64,000 bases of DNA from Macrotrachela quadricornifera (lineage: Eukaryota > Rotifera > Eurotatoria > Philodinida > Philodinidae). This document shows, piece by piece, positions 63,881-64,000 of this stretch. The notes beneath the pieces were generated by a model, which saw only the letters and a program-made list of their open reading frames with translations, did no database searches and was not told the DNA's origin. A program made the translations under genes and the position numbers. The stretch's first letter is position 1. Each line of letters opens with the position of its first letter. The stretch is taken from assembly GCA_022393335.1 (NCBI GenBank), contig JAJEKB010000487.1, positions 62,001 through 126,000 on the forward strand. The letters are read 5' to 3'.

Positions 63881-64000
63881 CAACAAAGAGACGAGAGAGA
63901 GAGCAAACAAGTAACCATTACTTATACAACAATTTCAACCTTTTTTTATTAAAAAAAAACCGAAACAACAGTATGTTTGCATATTATTTCCTTTTTTTTT

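Overview
The window is eukaryotic and very AT-rich, with an intron-dense, compact gene layout. Most introns are about 50-75 bp, begin GT and end in T-runs plus AG, and exon codons strongly prefer A/T in third position. Animal-specific genes (ODAD3, SH2D4, RRAGC/D, SF3A1, PPIG, a class C-like receptor, a Ly6 protein) place it in an animal. The short introns, AT bias, tight head-to-tail gene pairs with a splice acceptor just before the downstream ATG, and a B-box-like C/H protein together suggest a bdelloid rotifer (Rotaria- or Adineta-like). That assignment is inference. A 10-base N gap at 25132-25141 shows it is a draft assembly.

Layout. 0.2-3.5 kb: a small C/H-finger protein, a broken claudin/PMP22-like four-TM gene and KDSR. 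3.9-4.8 kb: a TA-flanked foldback element. 5.9-7.9 kb: an RNF14-type RBR ubiquitin ligase. 9.0-14.7 kb: ODAD3 (minus) divergent from a second, large RBR ligase. 15-18.9 kb: gene-poor, with a second TA-flanked foldback element and a perfect-looking hairpin. 18.9-23.1 kb: two tandem PAP2-type lipid phosphatases, the second with two candidate first exons. 25.9-30.1 kb: a class C-like 7-TM receptor and a CDK-like pseudokinase. 31.9-32.6 kb: a Ly6/uPAR-fold protein (minus). 34.8-40.1 kb: SF3A1 followed 87 bp later by a RACGAP1-like protein that has the coiled coil and C1 domain but no GAP domain. 41.2-43.5 kb: SH2D4 (minus), with a dead internal exon. 44.2-47.4 kb: UBFD1 and an NDT-like SLC25 carrier. 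49.6-50.0 kb: a CDCA3-like protein (minus). 50.3-57.5 kb: PPIG. 57.6-60.9 kb: RRAGC/D. A TATA/Inr promoter for a gene lying beyond the right edge sits at 63.84 kb.

The genes are mostly housekeeping and do not form one pathway. Recurrent architecture is more informative: (i) head-to-tail pairs with short spacers and an acceptor near the downstream ATG (SF3A1/RACGAP1-like, UBFD1/SLC25, PPIG/RRAGC, the two PLPPs), fitting spliced-leader trans-splicing or operons; (ii) divergent pairs sharing short upstream regions (ODAD3/RBR, SH2D4/UBFD1, CDCA3/PPIG); (iii) three non-autonomous foldback elements, all flanked by TA; (iv) signs of gene-copy decay (four-TM pseudogene, dead SH2D4 exon, pseudokinase, GAP-less RACGAP1), as expected where extra gene copies are relaxed. 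No prokaryote-type system, CRISPR array, rRNA or tRNA was seen.
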